DNA from: an uncultured Granulosicoccaceae bacterium | Lineage (GTDB): Bacteria; Pseudomonadota; Gammaproteobacteria; Granulosicoccales; Granulosicoccaceae | DNA: 64,000 nucleotides | NCBI GenBank assembly: GCA_937958675.1 | Contig: CALGND010000067.1 | Location: 1 to 64,000 of the forward strand | Reading direction: 5' to 3' | Part shown: positions 25,977 to 35,239 of the stretch, piece by piece | Position numbering within the stretch: the stretch's first letter is position 1 | How the letters are laid out: every line of letters starts with the position of its first letter | Program-made: the position numbers and the translations under genes | Notes under the pieces: generated by a model | Told to the model about the DNA's origin: nothing | Database searches by the model: none | What the model saw: the letters and a program-made list of their open reading frames with translations, nothing else

Positions 25977-26543
25977 ATGGCTTTGCGTGTCAAATTCGTA
26001 AAGATGACTGAGCAACAATTGTTTCAACCGATATCTGAAGGCACTCGCCTGAGTCTGCCGGTCAGTGTTGTATTACGGCAACGAACCATCCGCCGTGGCC
26101 GCTGGTCAGTTCCAGTATGGGAATTAGAAGCCGTGGCTATGGGATCGCAAGCAAAACTCAGCGGTGGCTCTGGCGTTTTAGTCCGTCAAACCGATACTGA
26201 AAAATCCTACTCCTGGTCCGGTTGGAGCATCACTTTGTATAAAGACGCCTGTGAGCGCTATTGGCACGCACTGATTGGTGATAAACCACTGGTGTATGTA
26301 GTCTGCAGAGAACCGCTTGACGATGATTCGGAGCTTTCTACTGAGCCATTGTTGGTCTCCTGTGATTACGACGAGGCTACTGCTTATTTAGAGACTGATG
26401 ACACTGTTTTGTCGATGCCAATCCCGGCGGATATTTATCGTCATATGGAAGCCTTTGTACTGCAGCATTATCAACCTAAGCCATTTAAAAAGCGCAAACG
26501 TAAGAAGTGGCTTGATGGCGAATCACGAGGTGGTCGCCATTGA
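25977..26543 (+). CDS. DUF3305 protein of the formate dehydrogenase cluster
   Basis: The 188-residue product fits DUF3305, a family found almost only beside formate dehydrogenase genes: SLPVSVVLRQRTIRRGRWSV followed by PVWELEAV, then VVCREPLDDDSELSTEPLLV and MPIPADIYRHMEAFVLQHYQ. The C-terminal end is basic (KPFKKRKRKKW). Function is unknown; an assembly role is assumed from context. The first ATG is used, though ATG at 26004 is also possible and neither has a clear ribosome site. It is the first gene of the rightward operon and overlaps DUF3306. Confidence 0.85.
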   Translation: MALRVKFVKMTEQQLFQPISEGTRLSLPVSVVLRQRTIRRGRWSVPVWELEAVAMGSQAKLSGGSGVLVRQTDTEKSYSWSGWSITLYKDACERYWHALIGDKPLVYVVCREPLDDDSELSTEPLLVSCDYDEATAYLETDDTVLSMPIPADIYRHMEAFVLQHYQPKPFKKRKRKKWLDGESRGGRH

Positions 26544-27307
26544 ATGACGAAACTTCAACTCTTTCTCGTTGGTCAAAATTAAAACACCAAGCGGAAGCGG
26601 AAAAGCAATCTTCAAAAAATCCTGCTCGAGACGTTGACGAAGACGCAGTGGTAGCCCCTGACTTGGGTGCACAGCTCGATGCCGCTAGCGATATTAATGA
26701 TTTGCCTGAAGTGGTTTCTAACTCGCAGAGTACAGCCGGTTTAGAAGCAACTGATGAGGCGATTGAAGAAGAGCCATTATTAACTGATGACGATATGCCT
26801 GAAGTATCGACGCTTACATCGCAATCAGATATCAGCATGTTTTTTAACCGTGGTGTAAGCAAAACAGCACGAAACGCAGCGCTGAAATATTTGTTCCAAT
26901 TGCCTCAATACAACATCAGAGATGGCCTTAACGACTACGACGAAGATTACACCTACTTCGAACCGCTAGGCGATACCGTCACTTGCGATATGAAATTTCA
27001 TAAGGAGCGTAAAGAGCGCGAAGCGGAAGAGCGTGAAGCGTTGTTGGCAGAGCAAGAGGAAGCCGAGCGTCTAGAACAAGAGGCTAGTCAAGATGTTGAA
27101 AATGATAGTGAGCAAGTTGCTGAAGAAAAGTCTGAGGGTGAGTCTTCTGCAGGTGAAACACTAGAGGCAGATGCCACTGAAGAGACAAACCCAGAACAAG
27201 ACCCCCAAAATACACAAGACAATATTCAAGATGGCGACGCATTGCATGCTGATTCACAATCAGCAACGGATCCATCAAAATCAAGAGACTACACAGCCGA
27301 CGTATGA
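26540..27307 (+). CDS. DUF3306 protein of the formate dehydrogenase cluster
   Basis: DUF3306 proteins accompany DUF3305 in many formate dehydrogenase loci. The 255-residue product begins with ETSTLSRWSKLKHQAEAEKQ, an opening typical of the family, and has the conserved ALKYLFQLPQYNIRDGLNDY with DEDYTYFEPLGD. The C-terminal third is a highly acidic Glu/Gln-rich tail (about residues 155-255) of low complexity. The start is TTG, overlapping the DUF3305 stop (TTGA). The end overlaps the next gene by ATGA. Function is unknown. Confidence 0.85.
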   Translation: MNDETSTLSRWSKLKHQAEAEKQSSKNPARDVDEDAVVAPDLGAQLDAASDINDLPEVVSNSQSTAGLEATDEAIEEEPLLTDDDMPEVSTLTSQSDISMFFNRGVSKTARNAALKYLFQLPQYNIRDGLNDYDEDYTYFEPLGDTVTCDMKFHKERKEREAEEREALLAEQEEAERLEQEASQDVENDSEQVAEEKSEGESSAGETLEADATEETNPEQDPQNTQDNIQDGDALHADSQSATDPSKSRDYTADV

Positions 27308-28977
27308 CTACCGACAATCAAACGATAGGATTTACCCCACTAGCAAGCGTTGTTAGTCAGCAGCAATTGGTAGAGGCAACGTCAATTGTTGGTTATCACT
27401 CGAAAGGTAACGTGCTAGTGATTGGCTCATCGGAGGATGCACTTCCAGCAGTGAGCCAGCTATCTGAGCTGAACGCTACTTTGAAGGCCACAGTAGTGAC
27501 AATCGACCCTCAGCTGTCAGCGATCGAAAAAAACCTAACAGAAGACGGCGTATCGCTTTATAGATCAAGTTCGTTGCAGCTTGAAGGGCATTTGGGCCAC
27601 TATCATGCGGTTGCGGTTACCGATGCGGATAAGCTGGATTTGGGTGTGGGCGTGTACCTGGAAACAGGTCTGTTTGATTTGGTACTCGATTTATCGTCTG
27701 AGCCTCATTTAGTTTCAGAGCTGGCGCCGTTTGGTTATTTGCATGCGCCGGATGACACCGCATTAGCTGAAGCACTTACTCAATTACCCGATCTAATTGG
27801 CGATTTCGAAAAACCCAAGTACTTCAATTACCGAGCGGATGTTTGTGCCCATAGCCGCAGCGAATTAAATGGTTGCAGTAACTGTATTGATGTATGTGCC
27901 GCTAATGCCATTACCACCCAGGGCGAGGGCATCAGCGTTGATCCGTATTTGTGCCAAGGCTGTGGTAGCTGCGCCACGGTTTGTCCATCTGGCGCAATGA
28001 GCTATGCCTATCCTCGTGCCAGCGATGCAATTGATCGTTCACGTAAGCTTATGGCCGAACAAGAACAATGCGCGATAGCGCTTCTGCATTCCGAGGACCA
28101 CCAACAACAAGTTGATGAAGCGAACTTGGCTGTAGGGGTGCTTCCACTGGCAGTGGAGGAAGTCACGGCATTTGGGATGGATTATTGGGCAGCATTAGTG
28201 GCCTCTGGCATTCAACGTATTTATCTGGTCTTTGATAGCCAAAAAATGCGCAGCGATCGCGATGCTGTGCTGGAGCAGGCAGCTTGGTTCCATCAGCTGA
28301 TGGCTGGGCTTGGCGTAACGGATGAAATCGTAATTGCCATCGATGAGACTGATGTAGCCTCACTGACAAGCCGAGTGCTGCCAGAAAATGCGCTAGCTGG
28401 AATGCAGACTGCCCAGTTTGATACTCACGATGACAAGCGACAAACGCTGCGAATGGCGATGGATCACCTATATGAGCAGCTCGGTAGCGTTGAAGCTGTG
28501 CAGGCTTTGCCGCCAGCTGCAGCGCATGGTGTTATCTCTATTGATAAGTCCAGTTGCACATTATGTATGGCCTGTGTCTCGGTTTGCCCGGCTAAGGCCT
28601 TGCTTGATGGTCAAGATTCACCAGCTGTGCGGATGATCGAAGCTAACTGTTTGCAGTGCGGCCTGTGTGAAGCTGCTTGCCCCGAGTCGGCGATTACCCT
28701 GACCTCCCAATACCGTTACGACAGCATCGAAGCGCGCAAAATATTAGCACTGAATGAAGAAGAGCCGTTTCACTGCGTAACTTGCCACAAGGCATTTGCC
28801 AGTCAAGGGATGATCAGAAATATGCTGGGCAAGCTCAGTAGTCACTGGATGTATCAAGATGACAAAGCTTTGCGTCGCCTGAAGATGTGCGATGACTGCC
28901 GGGTTAAGGACATTTTTAATGATGACGGTAGCAAGGGTATTGAGGTGCATCGAGATGCTAGTGCTGAAGAGACGTAA
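27304..28977 (+). CDS. Multi-[4Fe-4S] ferredoxin-like protein of the fdh cluster
   Basis: The 557-residue soluble protein carries two ferredoxin-type regions. One, at about residues 179-240, has CSNCIDVCAANAI and CQGCGSCATVCPSG. The other, at about 415-465, has CTLCMACVSVCPAKAL and CLQCGLCEAACPE. Together these give roughly four [4Fe-4S] clusters. A C-terminal CVTCHKAF...CDDCRV adds a possible further metal site. Such proteins are common next to formate dehydrogenase genes and presumably carry electrons or help assembly, but the exact role is not established. ATGA overlap with DUF3306 shows coupling. Confidence 0.9.
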   Translation: MTTDNQTIGFTPLASVVSQQQLVEATSIVGYHSKGNVLVIGSSEDALPAVSQLSELNATLKATVVTIDPQLSAIEKNLTEDGVSLYRSSSLQLEGHLGHYHAVAVTDADKLDLGVGVYLETGLFDLVLDLSSEPHLVSELAPFGYLHAPDDTALAEALTQLPDLIGDFEKPKYFNYRADVCAHSRSELNGCSNCIDVCAANAITTQGEGISVDPYLCQGCGSCATVCPSGAMSYAYPRASDAIDRSRKLMAEQEQCAIALLHSEDHQQQVDEANLAVGVLPLAVEEVTAFGMDYWAALVASGIQRIYLVFDSQKMRSDRDAVLEQAAWFHQLMAGLGVTDEIVIAIDETDVASLTSRVLPENALAGMQTAQFDTHDDKRQTLRMAMDHLYEQLGSVEAVQALPPAAAHGVISIDKSSCTLCMACVSVCPAKALLDGQDSPAVRMIEANCLQCGLCEAACPESAITLTSQYRYDSIEARKILALNEEEPFHCVTCHKAFASQGMIRNMLGKLSSHWMYQDDKALRRLKMCDDCRVKDIFNDDGSKGIEVHRDASAEET

Positions 28978-28978
28978 T

Positions 28979-29021
28979 TTTGACGAGCAACTGCCTGCGT
29001 CAAAAAGCACCACAGGGTGCT
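28979..29021 (+). other. Two hairpins inside the fdh operon
   Basis: Directly after the ferredoxin-like gene, TTTGACG/CGTCAAA (7-base stem, 12-base loop) is followed at once by AGCACC/GGTGCT (6-base stem, 4-base loop). Neither ends in a T run. They may stabilise or process the transcript or dampen read-through into the TorD-like gene. Confidence 0.4.
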
Positions 29022-29124
29022 GAAACGTTCGGAATTTGCCGGGCAGCTAGGTAAGAATTGTCGGTTTAGGCGATCTAAATGAATGATTGGCAGGTTGGTA
29101 AAACCTTGCTTACACTACGGAGTT

Positions 29125-29760
29125 ATGACTGCAATGGCTGTGGATTCACCCACTTTCGAAATTAAGAGCGATGACCAGTTCGTCCACGATGAGCTGCAGC
29201 TGATGCGTGCCAGTGTGTACGAGCTACTCGGTCGATTGCTTGCCTCTGAACCCGATAGCAACGTTCTGGGCATATTGCGCGAAATTGAGGGGGTCGATAC
29301 CAGTGATGGGCCTCTTGCAATGGGCTGGGAGCTGCTGAAGCAGGCCAGCCTTAAAGCGGATGAGGACGCAGTTACCCAAGAGTACTTTGATCTATTTGTT
29401 GGTGTAGGGCGCGGTGAGTTAGTGCCATTTGGTTCCTGGTACATCACTGGCTTTTTGATGGAAAAACCACTTGCTGCTCTACGCGCGGATCTGCGCAAGA
29501 TTGGCATTGAGCGCCAAGATGGCGTAAGAGAGTCAGAAGATCACATGGCGGCATTAGCCGATGTGATGAGCATCATGATACGCAGTAACGAGCCGATCGA
29601 ATCGCAGCAACAATTTTTTAGCACTCACATTGCCCCATGGGCCAATGCTTTTTTTAATGATGTACAAAACGCACAAGCCGCGCGATTTTATCGTTCTGTC
29701 GGTTTTTTTGGTGCCAGTTTTATCGAATTTGAAAAACAACTATTGGCCATGAAAGTTTAA
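29125..29760 (+). CDS. TorD-like molybdoenzyme chaperone
   Basis: TorD/DmsD family proteins bind the signal region of TAT-exported molybdoenzymes and help cofactor loading. The product has RASVYELLGRLLASEPDSNV near the start, EYFDLFVGVGRGELVPFGSW with YITGFLMEKPLAALR in the middle and the family-typical EDHMAALADVMSIMI later, all helical. It sits just upstream of the TAT-target gene and fdhA, its probable client. The start is uncertain: ATG at 29125 and 29134 follow a GGAG site, and a further in-frame ATG lies at 29083. Confidence 0.88.
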   Translation: MTAMAVDSPTFEIKSDDQFVHDELQLMRASVYELLGRLLASEPDSNVLGILREIEGVDTSDGPLAMGWELLKQASLKADEDAVTQEYFDLFVGVGRGELVPFGSWYITGFLMEKPLAALRADLRKIGIERQDGVRESEDHMAALADVMSIMIRSNEPIESQQQFFSTHIAPWANAFFNDVQNAQAARFYRSVGFFGASFIEFEKQLLAMKV

Positions 29761-29812
29761 TTGGTCTGTCGAAACGCACGCAACAATGTCACGCAACAAC
29801 GTGGAGAAACGA

Positions 29813-30034
29813 ATGACACATGATTCAAAAAAGAAACCAAAAATGATAGATGCAAAACGACGCGGGTTTCTGCAAGGCTCTGCGGTTGTGGGTACTGCGG
29901 CGGCAACGGGCGTTGCTTCAGCTGATTTGCTTGAAGTAGAGCCGGTTAAGACCCTAAAGAAAGATACTAGTAAGCACGCAGGTTACAAAGAAACCGATCG
30001 TGTTCGTGAATATTACGCCAAGGCGCGTTTCTAA
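29813..30034 (+). CDS. Small formate dehydrogenase region TAT-target protein
   Basis: This 73-residue protein belongs to the short twin-arginine-motif proteins found between TorD-like and fdhA genes. It has KRRGFLQGSAVVGTAAATGVA, a twin-arginine signal-like segment, and ends KETDRVREYYAKARF, which is typical of the family. The start is set by GTGGAG six bases before the ATG. An upstream in-frame ATG at 29786 lacks such a site. The role is unknown; it could be a small membrane-linked subunit or maturation factor. It is ten bases from fdhA. Confidence 0.88.
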   Translation: MTHDSKKKPKMIDAKRRGFLQGSAVVGTAAATGVASADLLEVEPVKTLKKDTSKHAGYKETDRVREYYAKARF

Positions 30035-30043
30035 GGAGCGACT

Positions 30044-32923
30044 ATGAAACTCAAGAAAAAACAGATCGATCAAGGTGCGCAGGCACCAAGAGGCCTGCTT
30101 GGCGCAACGGTTAACCGACGCTCGTTTTTGAAAAATTCGGGTATTGCCGGTGGTGGCGCAGCCTTGGCATTTGCCGGTGGCCCCTCAATGCTGACCAAAG
30201 CTCATGCTGGTGCTGGCCCTAAAGCCGGTGTTGAAACCAAAGTCATACGTTCTGTCTGCACACACTGTTCAGTGGGTTGTGGCGTTATGGCTGAGGTTCA
30301 AGATGGTGTGTGGACAGGGCAGGAGCCGGATTTCGATTCACCTATTAATCTTGGTGCGCATTGTGCCAAAGGTGCTTCAGTGCGAGAACATGGCCATGGC
30401 GAGCGCCGACTCAAATACCCAATGAAGCTTGTTGGTGGCAAGTGGACCAAAGTATCTTGGGACACCGCCATTGGTGAGATTGGTGATCAGATGCTGAAGA
30501 TTCGCGAAGAGTCATCACCTGATTCAGTGTATTGGCTAGGTTCTGCCAAATTCAATAACGAGCAAGCGTATTTGTTTCGCAAGTTTGCTGCGTTGTGGGG
30601 TACTAACAACGTTGATCACCAAGCGCGTATTTGCCACTCAACCACGGTTGCAGGTGTAGCAAATACTTGGGGCTACGGTGCGATGACTAACTCCTATAAC
30701 GACATGCAAAATTCTAAAGCGATGTTTTTTATAGGGTCCAACGCTGCGGAAGCGCATCCGGTTGCAATGCAACATATCCTTAAAGCGAAGGAGGCTGGAT
30801 CAAAACTGATCGTTGTTGATCCTCGGTTTACCCGTACTGCAGCACATGCCGATCAGTATATTCAGATGCGGCCAGGCACCGACGTGCCAGTAGTGTGGGG
30901 CATCCTGTGGCATATTTTTGAGAACGGTTGGGAAGATCAAGAGTTTATTAATCAGCGCGTTTACGGAATGGATGAAATCCGTACCGAGGTTGCCAAGTGG
31001 GAGCCTGCTGAAGTTGAGCGTGTTACGGGAATACCTGAAGCAGGTATTAAGGAAGCTGCTCAAACTATGGCTGAAAATCGCCCGGGTACTGTTGTTTGGT
31101 GCATGGGTGGTACGCAACACACGATCGGTAACAACAACACGCGTGCTTACTGCGTATTACAACTAGCGCTAGGCAATATGGGTGTCAGCGGTGGCGGAAC
31201 TAACATCTTCCGTGGTCATGACAACGTGCAGGGTGCAACGGATATGTGCGTACTGAGTCATAGCTTGCCAGGCTACTTTGGTTTGTCTGGTGGCGCTTGG
31301 AAGCATTGGTCTGGAGTTTGGGGCCTAGATCCCGAGTGGGTTGCGGGTCGCTTTGATCCTGAATCTTATGAAACCATTAAGGACAAGCCTGTCCCTGTAA
31401 TGAATCGACCAGGTATGCCGGTATCACGTTGGATAGACGGTGTGCTTGAAGATCCGGATAACATTGCACAAAAAGACAATATCCGCGCGATGGTGTTATG
31501 GGGCCATGCTCCTAACTCGCAAACACGTGGGCCCGAAATGAAGAAGGCGATGGAGAAGCTCGACTTGTTAGTCGTAATTGATCCATACCCAACTCATTCA
31601 GCCGTGCTTCCTGACAGACAAGAAGGCATGTATCTATTGCCAGCTTGTACGCAGTTTGAAACCTCCGGTTCAGTAACCGCGTCTAACCGTTCCTTGCAAT
31701 GGCGTGACAAGGTTATTGAGCCTCTGTTTGAGTCATTACCCGATCACACTATCATGAGCAAGTTCGCGAAGAAGTTCGGCTACCAAGACGAGCTCTTCAA
31801 GAACATTGAAGTCAATGGTGAAGAACCACTGGTTGAAGACATCACTCGCGAGTTTAATCAGGGTATGTGGACAATTGGTTACACTGGTCAAAGCCCAGAG
31901 CGTATTAAAGAGCATATGGCGAATCGTCATACTTTTGATACCACAACCTTGCAAGCAGTGGGCGGGCCACTTGATGGTGAGTACTACGGATTGCCTTGGC
32001 CTTGTTGGGGTACGGCAGATATGAAACATCCGGGCACGCCTAACTTGTATGACACAAGCAAAGCAGTAGCTGAAGGCGGTTTGAACTTCCGTGCACGATT
32101 TGGCGTAGAACGCGACGGTGTCAATCTGCTTGCCGAAGGCTCTTATAGTGTGGGTGCAGAAATAGAAGATGGTTATCCAGAATTCACTGCCGATATTCTC
32201 AAGCAGCTTGGCTGGTGGGACGATCTCACGGCAGAAGAAAAAACGTCTGCCGAAGGCAAGAACTGGAAAACCGATGTCTCTGGTGGCATCCAACGTGTAG
32301 CAATCGAACATGGTTGTGCACCGTTTGGTAACGCCAAAGCACGAGCAGTCGTTTGGACATTTCCTGATCCGGTGCCAGTGCATCGTGAGCCGCTATACAC
32401 GGCACGCTACGATTTGGTTGCTGACTATCCAACCTATGAAGATCGTAAATCGCATTACCGATTGCCTACTCGTTATGGTTCTATTCAGGCAACCGACTAT
32501 TCAGGCGACTATCCACTGATACACACCAGTGGCCGCTTGGTTGAATACGAGGGTGGTGGTGATGAGTCTCGCTCTAACCCGTGGCTAGCGGAGCTTCAAC
32601 AAGACATGTTTGTTGAGATCAATCCAGCTGATGCCAATGATGTGGGTATTAAAGACGAGCAAGATGTTTGGCTCGAAGGCCCAGAGGGCGGAAAGATAAA
32701 AGTAAAAGCAATGGTGACCAATCGCGTAGCGCGAGGAGTGGTGTTTACGCCATTCCACTTTGGTGGTCATTATCAAGGTGAGGACTTGCTGGATAAGTAC
32801 CCAGAAGGTGCTGCACCTTTTGTGCGCGGTGAATCAGATAACACCACGATGACCTACGGCTACGACTCCGTAACTCAGATGCAAGAGAGCAAATGCTCTT
32901 TATGCAAAATAACAGCGGCTTAA
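30044..32923 (+). CDS. fdhA: Formate dehydrogenase catalytic subunit, Cys type, TAT-exported
   Basis: This is the molybdenum/tungsten bis-MGD subunit that oxidises formate to CO2. The 959-residue product has a twin-arginine signal (NRRSFLKNSGIAGG, residues 24-37), then the N-terminal [4Fe-4S] ligands C72, C75, C79 and C107. The metal-binding residue is C198 in ARICHSTTVAG, encoded by TGC, so this is a cysteine enzyme and not a selenoprotein. The C-terminal molybdopterin-binding domain is present (GGHYQGEDL...). With FdhB and FdhC it should form a periplasm-facing, membrane-anchored complex feeding quinone. Confidence 0.96.
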   Translation: MKLKKKQIDQGAQAPRGLLGATVNRRSFLKNSGIAGGGAALAFAGGPSMLTKAHAGAGPKAGVETKVIRSVCTHCSVGCGVMAEVQDGVWTGQEPDFDSPINLGAHCAKGASVREHGHGERRLKYPMKLVGGKWTKVSWDTAIGEIGDQMLKIREESSPDSVYWLGSAKFNNEQAYLFRKFAALWGTNNVDHQARICHSTTVAGVANTWGYGAMTNSYNDMQNSKAMFFIGSNAAEAHPVAMQHILKAKEAGSKLIVVDPRFTRTAAHADQYIQMRPGTDVPVVWGILWHIFENGWEDQEFINQRVYGMDEIRTEVAKWEPAEVERVTGIPEAGIKEAAQTMAENRPGTVVWCMGGTQHTIGNNNTRAYCVLQLALGNMGVSGGGTNIFRGHDNVQGATDMCVLSHSLPGYFGLSGGAWKHWSGVWGLDPEWVAGRFDPESYETIKDKPVPVMNRPGMPVSRWIDGVLEDPDNIAQKDNIRAMVLWGHAPNSQTRGPEMKKAMEKLDLLVVIDPYPTHSAVLPDRQEGMYLLPACTQFETSGSVTASNRSLQWRDKVIEPLFESLPDHTIMSKFAKKFGYQDELFKNIEVNGEEPLVEDITREFNQGMWTIGYTGQSPERIKEHMANRHTFDTTTLQAVGGPLDGEYYGLPWPCWGTADMKHPGTPNLYDTSKAVAEGGLNFRARFGVERDGVNLLAEGSYSVGAEIEDGYPEFTADILKQLGWWDDLTAEEKTSAEGKNWKTDVSGGIQRVAIEHGCAPFGNAKARAVVWTFPDPVPVHREPLYTARYDLVADYPTYEDRKSHYRLPTRYGSIQATDYSGDYPLIHTSGRLVEYEGGGDESRSNPWLAELQQDMFVEINPADANDVGIKDEQDVWLEGPEGGKIKVKAMVTNRVARGVVFTPFHFGGHYQGEDLLDKYPEGAAPFVRGESDNTTMTYGYDSVTQMQESKCSLCKITAA

Positions 32924-32939
32924 TCGCGAGGAGACCAGC

Positions 32940-33527
32940 ATGGCTAGAATGAAATTCCTATGTGATGCAGAGCGCTGCATCGAGTGTAACGGTTGTGTTA
33001 CAGCATGCAAAAACGAGCATGAAGTGCCTTGGGGTGTTAATCGCCGGCGTGTCGTCACGCTTGGTGATGGCGAGCCAGGGGAAAAATCTATTTCGGTTGC
33101 TTGCATGCATTGCTCTGACGCGCCTTGTCAGGCGGTGTGCCCGGTAGATTGTTTCTACACCACTGATGATGGCATCGTATTGCACGATAAAAACTTGTGC
33201 ATTGGTTGTGGTTACTGTTTTTATGCTTGCCCGTTTGGCGCGCCACAGTATCCACAGCAATCATCTTTTGGTGCTCGTGGCAAGATGGACAAATGCACGT
33301 TCTGTGCAGGTGGTCCAGAGGATGATTTATCCGATGCTGAATATGAGCGTTATGGACGCAACCGTATTGCTGAAGGTACGCTACCTTTGTGCGCCGAGAT
33401 GTGTGCAACCAAAGCGTTAATTGCCGGCGATGGTGATGAGGTTGCCGACATCTACCGTGAGCGTGTGCTGCAACGTGGCGGACGACCAAATACTTGGGGT
33501 TGGGAAACTGCCTACGAGGAGGGTTGA
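32940..33527 (+). CDS. fdhB: Formate dehydrogenase iron-sulfur subunit
   Basis: FdhB moves electrons from the catalytic subunit to the cytochrome b subunit through four [4Fe-4S] clusters. The 195-residue product shows the expected cysteine groups: CIECNGCVTACKNEHEVPWG, CMHCSDAPCQAVCP, CIGCGYCFYACPFGAP and CTFCAGG...CAEMCATKAL. There is no C-terminal membrane helix of the FdnH kind, so membrane attachment must come from FdhC. It follows fdhA with a 16-base gap containing GAGGAG. Confidence 0.96.
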   Translation: MARMKFLCDAERCIECNGCVTACKNEHEVPWGVNRRRVVTLGDGEPGEKSISVACMHCSDAPCQAVCPVDCFYTTDDGIVLHDKNLCIGCGYCFYACPFGAPQYPQQSSFGARGKMDKCTFCAGGPEDDLSDAEYERYGRNRIAEGTLPLCAEMCATKALIAGDGDEVADIYRERVLQRGGRPNTWGWETAYEEG

Positions 33528-33529
33528 TC

Positions 33530-34663
33530 ATGAATCAAACCGTGAACCAGCCTGTTAAAAAAGCCAAAAAAACGCTGGCGCAACGCAATCGTATTGCTTT
33601 GTGGAGTGTGTTTTTTGTGCTTGCAACGTCGCTTGCTTTACCGCTGATGAGCTATTCGTTTCACTGGCTGGGTATGTCGGCGACAGCGCAGGAGGCGGCG
33701 GGTGTTACTAATCCACGCAACAGTATATGGAGTGCAGTTCGAGAGGGCGTTCCTGGCTACTCAGCCGTTAAAGGTGAAGGTGCCAATGTGCTTGTGCAGT
33801 CTGGTGGCACTGATTGGTTAGCAACGCGTAATGGCGCGCTTATTCAAAAGCTTCCGTGGATCATTGCGGGAATGGCTGGGTTAATTCTGTTGTTCCATTT
33901 GTTTGCTGGACGTAACAAACTGGACAATCGCGACAATCTATCTGGCCGCAAGATCAAACGTTGGAGTTGGATTGAGCGCCTAGTCCATTGGGTGACTGCC
34001 ATTTCGTTTATCTTGCTGGCGATAACCGGCATTAGTATGTTGATCGGCAAAACTGCACTAATCCCTCTGCTGGGTAAAGCTGGCTTTGCTGCTTGGGCGG
34101 GTTTGGCTATCTCAATACACAACTATATTGGTCCACTGTTCAGCGTTGGTATTGCGCTGATGATTCTCATGTGGGTTTGGCACAACTTTCCCAACCGTGT
34201 TGACATGAAATGGTTGGCAGCAGGCGGTGGTTTGTTTAAGAAAAACCACCCTTCAGCTGGCCGGATGAATGCTGGTGAAAAAATCTGGTTCTGGTTGTTG
34301 GCAACGGTAGGTGTTGTAGTGTGTATTACCGGTGTGATCATGGTAGCGCCGCTACTAGGCTTTCAGCTTCCAGCTGGTCTTGATTACACTCGCGCCAATA
34401 TGCAACAGGCTAATTTAATCCATGGAGTGCTTGGCGTGATTTGGACGGCTATTGCCTTGGGTCATATCTACATTGGCACCGCCGGCACAGAAGGCGCGTT
34501 TGAGGGAATGTCTACTGGTTATGTATCGGAAGAGTGGGCGCATCAGCATCACGATCTTTGGGCTGCGAAGATGGTCGCGAAGGGAAAGGTTATTGACCCC
34601 GCCGCAACCGTTGCAAACCGTGCTGAAGCCGCTACTCCAGCGACTCCAACTGCACAAAGCTAA
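33530..34663 (+). CDS. fdhC: Formate dehydrogenase cytochrome b subunit (gamma)
   Basis: FdhC anchors the complex and passes electrons to the quinone pool through b-type hemes. The product has an N-terminal hydrophobic segment (about residues 20-40), a periplasmic stretch, a further helix, and then the four-helix cytochrome b core. Candidate heme histidines lie in ERLVHWVTAISFILLAITGI, ISIHNYIGPLF and NLIHGVLGVIWTAIALGHIY. An extended C-terminal tail is Ala/Thr-rich. The start is the ATG after GAGG, three bases past the fdhB stop. A hairpin terminator follows. Confidence 0.94.
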   Translation: MNQTVNQPVKKAKKTLAQRNRIALWSVFFVLATSLALPLMSYSFHWLGMSATAQEAAGVTNPRNSIWSAVREGVPGYSAVKGEGANVLVQSGGTDWLATRNGALIQKLPWIIAGMAGLILLFHLFAGRNKLDNRDNLSGRKIKRWSWIERLVHWVTAISFILLAITGISMLIGKTALIPLLGKAGFAAWAGLAISIHNYIGPLFSVGIALMILMWVWHNFPNRVDMKWLAAGGGLFKKNHPSAGRMNAGEKIWFWLLATVGVVVCITGVIMVAPLLGFQLPAGLDYTRANMQQANLIHGVLGVIWTAIALGHIYIGTAGTEGAFEGMSTGYVSEEWAHQHHDLWAAKMVAKGKVIDPAATVANRAEAATPATPTAQS

Positions 34664-34672
34664 AAAACTATT

Positions 34673-34696
34673 CCCGCCAGCGCCTGCTGGCGGGTT
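34673..34696 (+). terminator. Hairpin at end of the fdh operon
   Basis: CCCGCCAGC and GCTGGCGGG form a perfect 9-base GC-rich stem with a GCCT loop, ten bases past the fdhC stop. Only TTAG follows, so the T run is weak. As the only strong hairpin at the end of the long fdh run, it probably limits read-through. Confidence 0.65.
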
Positions 34697-34706
34697 AGCA
34701 TAGTGA

Positions 34707-35237
34707 ATGTCAAAATTCCCTGATGAAGTCATCGTTGCCTTACACGAGACGCAACTAACGCTTAGTTGCATCCCTGTCCAAATTGATGATCAAAGTTGGC
34801 AGGCTGCGCTATTTTATGTGTTGCCGCCTGATGCGCCATGCCTTGGCAAGGGCGCTTTAATGGGTGGGCCGTTTGCAGTGGGCATTGAAGCCGATACGGT
34901 TGAACATGAAAATGCGACCTTAATCGAGATAGGTATAGATATCGCGGTTCCGGTAGAGCCCCTACAAGGTACCCTGTTGTTTCTGACCGGTCACAGCACC
35001 CCGCATCACGAAGCATTAAAATTACTCACCACTCAACAAGACATACCTTTATTTTTGGGCGATCAGCATTGCAATTTGCTGTGGCAGCAAAGGGTACCGT
35101 TAAGTGACGCTCATCGAGATGGCTTTAAACAGCTACTTGATGAAGCTATTGCCCGCGATGCGGTGATCCGAATGACTAGCCGTTACGATCCTGATGCAGC
35201 CTTTGCTGATTCATTGCAATCCAGACGATTAATTTAA
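34707..35237 (+). CDS. Hypothetical protein after the fdh operon
   Basis: I do not recognise this family. The 176-residue product has no signal peptide, membrane segment or metal-binding cysteine cluster, and appears to be a soluble alpha/beta protein (LQGTLLFLTGHSTPHHEALK, PLFLGDQHCNLLWQ, HRDGFKQLLDEAIARDAVIR). It starts 12 bases after the fdh hairpin and ends two bases before the GTG of the ankyrin gene, so those two are one unit. Weak read-through from fdhC is possible. Confidence 0.75.
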   Translation: MSKFPDEVIVALHETQLTLSCIPVQIDDQSWQAALFYVLPPDAPCLGKGALMGGPFAVGIEADTVEHENATLIEIGIDIAVPVEPLQGTLLFLTGHSTPHHEALKLLTTQQDIPLFLGDQHCNLLWQQRVPLSDAHRDGFKQLLDEAIARDAVIRMTSRYDPDAAFADSLQSRRLI

Positions 35238-35239
35238 TT

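Noticed and set aside
30635-30646. Selenocysteine site in the formate dehydrogenase alpha subunit
   Set aside because: The codon at the metal ligand is TGC (Cys198) and the reading frame has no in-frame TGA.
31736-32383. Long opposite-strand reading frame inside fdhA
   Set aside because: It is a shadow of a conserved gene, with an atypical Cys/His/Phe-rich composition and no recognisable domain.
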